From: DAOUCP01 sp034432155
GTDB taxonomy: Bacteria > Chloroflexota > Anaerolineae > Epilineales > Epilineaceae
Length of the DNA: 8,596 nucleotides
Assembly (NCBI GenBank): GCA_034432155.1
Contig: DAOUCP010000119.1
Span: forward strand, 1 to 8,596
Direction of reading: 5' to 3'
Of the stretch, positions 6,377-8,596 are shown one piece after another (the first letter of the stretch is position 1; each line of letters starts with the position of its first letter). Position numbers and translations under genes: made by a program. The notes below the pieces were generated by a model, which made no database searches, was not told the DNA's origin, and saw nothing but the letters and a program-made list of their open reading frames with translations.

Positions 6377-6388
6377 GCCATCGTCTAC

Positions 6389-6393
6389 GGAGG
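6389..6393 (+). promoter_or_regulatory. Shine-Dalgarno of the S8 protease gene
   Basis: GGAGG lies 8 nt before the ATG at 6402, an ideal spacing. It fixes the start of the subtilase gene and shows that the 25-nt gap after the AI-2E gene is a translation signal rather than a terminator. Confidence 0.8.
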
Positions 6394-6401
6394 ATCGAAC
6401 G

Positions 6402-8596
6402 ATGAAGCAGCGAAGAGGTGTCCTGGCCGTGATTGGCGTGCTGGCGATCGGCCCCGGCCTGGCGGCAGCATCCCCCCACCCCACGGCTGGCCAGGGCGCA
6501 TTGGACATGCTGGCCCAAGTCCGCCGTCCCTACCTGGTGCGACTAGCCGGGCCGGCCGTCGTGGGCATCGATCGCGCCTGCTTCAGCCAAGGGCCGTGCC
6601 TGTCGGCAGCCGAGCGACAGGTCCTGCAGACCGCCCTGACACGCCGTCAAGGGGACATCGCTCGAGTCATCCAGACCATGGGCGCGCCTGTGGTCGGCCA
6701 CTACCAGGCGAGTCTCAACGGCCTCCAGGTGCTGGCTGCGGCCGATCAAGCTAGGCTGATCGCTCGTTTGCCGGGCGTGGTGGGCGTGGAAGCCATCCCG
6801 TCGCTCACCCTAACCATCGATCGGTCCGTGCCGCACATTGGCGCGCCGCGGGTGTGGCAAGACCCCGGCTGGGACGGCACGGGAGTCACCATCGCCGTGA
6901 TCGACAGCGGCATCGACTACACCCACCTGGCATTCGGCGGCTCGGGCCGGCCAGACGCCTGGCTGGCCAACAATCCGCGGCTGGTGGAGCCCGGCACCTT
7001 CCCCACGGCGAAGGTCGTGGGCGGCTACGATTTCGCCGGCGAGATTTACTCCGACAGTTGCCCCGAGGACGCCCCGCCGGATGAGTGCAGCCGCATTCCG
7101 GCGCCTGACGCCGACCCGCTGGACGGTCCGGGCGGACATGGCAGCCACATCGCCGGCATTGCCGCCGGCGAGCCCGCCGAGGAGCTACCGCCAGGGGTGG
7201 CACCGGGAGCAAGGCTGGTGGCGCTCAAGGTCCTGGGTCGGCCGCTGGGGTACGAATGGACGACCTCGCTGTGGGGCATGGCGCTGGAATGGGCCACGGC
7301 CCACAACCTTGGCCTGGCCGTGCCGGGCACTGTCCCCCAGGGTCCCATTCGCGTGGTCAACCTGAGTCTGGCCGGCAGCTGGTCAGCTCGCAGCGCCTTC
7401 GCCGAGGATCTCATCGATGCTGCTGTGGCAGCCGGCATCACCGTCGTGGCGGCGGCCGGAAACGACGGCAATCGACCGTACATTGTGAGTGCCCCCGCCA
7501 GCGCCGAAGCCTCCATCAGTGTGGCTGGCTCGGAGCCCCCCGGCAAGACCGCCATCCTGCTCTCGGCCGAGTGGTCCACGAGCGAACGCAGCGGTCGACT
7601 GCTACCCGAACCGCTGCTGGTGGAGGGCGCGAGCGATTGGCTGCCGCACCTGGTCGAGACAGGGCCCATCGAGGCCGAGCTAGCATGGTTTGGACTGGCC
7701 TGCGGTGACGACCCACCGGCCCAAGACGTCACCGGCCGGGTCGCCTTGATCGAACGCGGCCAGTGCGCATTCTTTGACAAGGTTTGGAATGCCCAGCGCA
7801 GAGGCGCCAGGGCAGTCCTGGTGTTCACCGACCTGCGAGACAAGGCCGAGATGGGCTGCGTGGCACCTTCCGACTGCGGCCAACGGCCGGCCATCCCGGC
7901 GGCGATGATCGATCGGCGACCGGGTCTCACCCTCCGCGACTGGACGCTGGCGCCGGAGCGGCGGGTTCGGGTGCGTCTGGACGACAACCACCGTCAGCCA
8001 GTCGCCGATGCCATCACGACGGCCAGCAGCCGCGGCCCGGCCCGCTCCAATGGCCGCCTCAAGCCACAGATCACCGCCCCTGGCGCCGACATCCGCGCTG
8101 CCGATGCCAGCACCGGCCGCGGCCTCGTTCCCTATGGCGGTACCTCGGTAGCTGCCGCCTTCGTGAGCGGCGCCGCCGCCCTGCTATGGCAAGGGGAGCT
8201 GGCTCAGTCCGCCACCGACCCACAGCAGCCGCTGTGGGTAGCAGCCAAGCTGCTGAATTATGCTCGGCCTGTGGTGCGCCCGGACGACCCCCTGGCCGGC
8301 CCTTTGGCGCCGGCGGCCCGACAGGGAGCAGGGCTCCTGGATGTCTACGCCAGTGTCCGTGGAGCCGGCGTGGCGCGGTCCCAGGAAGGTATCGCCGAGC
8401 TCTCGTACGGTACCGTCGCCATCTTGGACGATGGCCAGCGGGAGACGCTGGAGCTCGTGCAGTCGCTGGCGATCGTCAACCGGCACGCTAGCGAGGACCG
8501 CGCCTACCGTGCAGTCGTCACCTTCAGCCAGCCCGAGGATGCGCAGCATGGGGTCACCGTGACGCTGCCGACGGACAGCCTGCGATTGGCACCCGG
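6402..8596 (+). CDS. Secreted subtilisin-family (S8) serine protease with propeptide and PA domain, 3' end beyond window
   Basis: 731 residues are visible and the frame is open to the window edge. A signal peptide is seen: basic KQRR, then a hydrophobic core, with likely cleavage after LAAA near residue 23. Residues ~43-140 form an inhibitor-I9-like propeptide (PYLVRL, then VIARLPGVV-like GVVGVEAIP). The catalytic triad is D168 (VIDSGID), H246 (GGHGSHIAG) and S582 (YGGTSVAAAF), with oxyanion N354 (AAGNDG). A PA (protease-associated) domain is inserted at ~425-500 (VTGRVALIERGQCAFFDK). From ~668 a beta-rich Fn3-like region begins, as in lactocepin/C5a-peptidase-type subtilases. Deviations from consensus are HGSH for HGTH and TSVAAAF for TSMAAPH. 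Cys pairs at 60/66, 220/229, 434/455 and 486/492 suggest extracellular disulfides. It probably degrades extracellular protein for nutrition; its substrate is unknown. It lies 25 nt after the AI-2E gene and may share its transcript. Confidence 0.93.
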   Translation, partial: MKQRRGVLAVIGVLAIGPGLAAASPHPTAGQGALDMLAQVRRPYLVRLAGPAVVGIDRACFSQGPCLSAAERQVLQTALTRRQGDIARVIQTMGAPVVGHYQASLNGLQVLAAADQARLIARLPGVVGVEAIPSLTLTIDRSVPHIGAPRVWQDPGWDGTGVTIAVIDSGIDYTHLAFGGSGRPDAWLANNPRLVEPGTFPTAKVVGGYDFAGEIYSDSCPEDAPPDECSRIPAPDADPLDGPGGHGSHIAGIAAGEPAEELPPGVAPGARLVALKVLGRPLGYEWTTSLWGMALEWATAHNLGLAVPGTVPQGPIRVVNLSLAGSWSARSAFAEDLIDAAVAAGITVVAAAGNDGNRPYIVSAPASAEASISVAGSEPPGKTAILLSAEWSTSERSGRLLPEPLLVEGASDWLPHLVETGPIEAELAWFGLACGDDPPAQDVTGRVALIERGQCAFFDKVWNAQRRGARAVLVFTDLRDKAEMGCVAPSDCGQRPAIPAAMIDRRPGLTLRDWTLAPERRVRVRLDDNHRQPVADAITTASSRGPARSNGRLKPQITAPGADIRAADASTGRGLVPYGGTSVAAAFVSGAAALLWQGELAQSATDPQQPLWVAAKLLNYARPVVRPDDPLAGPLAPAARQGAGLLDVYASVRGAGVARSQEGIAELSYGTVAILDDGQRETLELVQSLAIVNRHASEDRAYRAVVTFSQPEDAQHGVTVTLPTDSLRLAP

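Noticed and set aside
5095..6405. A 436-codon + strand frame overlapping the AI-2E gene almost completely
   Set aside because: Its translation is Arg/Gly/Pro-rich with no membrane segments, while the other frame gives clear AI-2E motifs.
7046..7987. A 313-codon minus-strand frame within the subtilase gene
   Set aside because: The opposite strand encodes the catalytic His, oxyanion Asn and PA domain in continuous frame; the minus frame is Ser/Arg-rich without motifs.

Overview
The window is G+C-rich, densely coding DNA with every supported gene on the + strand. It looks like chromosomal DNA from a free-living bacterium, most plausibly Chloroflexota (an Anaerolineae/Caldilineae/Thermoflexia-type lineage). 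That placement is inference: it rests on high G+C, a membrane-anchored protein with a Thr/Pro/Ala stalk of the kind common in that phylum, a HEAT-repeat protein of a type seen there, and a large secreted subtilase. No marker gene in the window fixes the phylum.

Layout. (1) 3-830 is the C-terminal part of an RseP/S2P-type intramembrane metalloprotease (PDZ remnant, PDZ, LDG zinc-ligand motif); the HExxH half lies upstream of the window. (2) 827-1771 is an acidic HEAT-repeat protein whose GTG start overlaps the protease stop by 4 nt. (3) 1784-2380 is a single-pass membrane protein with a long Thr/Pro/Ala-rich exported region, function unknown. (4) 2381-2650 is rpsO (ribosomal protein S15), abutting the previous stop with no gap. 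A candidate promoter and a 6-bp inverted repeat sit inside the last 60 nt of gene 3. (5) 2651-2779 is the rpsO-pnp intergenic region, which can fold into one long interrupted hairpin (2677-2752). (6) 2780-5008 is pnp (polynucleotide phosphorylase), complete, with all expected catalytic residues. (7) 5024-6376 is an AI-2E-family membrane protein. (8) 6402 to the window end is the start of a secreted subtilisin-family (S8) protease with propeptide, inserted PA domain and intact catalytic triad; it is open at the 3' edge.

How the genes fit together. rpsO-pnp is an ancient pair linking ribosome assembly with RNA turnover. In E. coli, an RNase III-cleaved hairpin upstream of pnp mediates PNPase autoregulation, and the hairpin here sits in the equivalent place. 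Genes 1-3 are closely packed or overlapping and probably co-transcribed. rpsO may have its own promoter embedded in gene 3. No intrinsic terminator (stem plus T-run) was seen between genes, so read-through along the whole window is possible. No mobile element, CRISPR array, tRNA or rRNA was seen. I did not find a wholly new multi-gene system; the most interesting signals are regulatory ones around rpsO and pnp.
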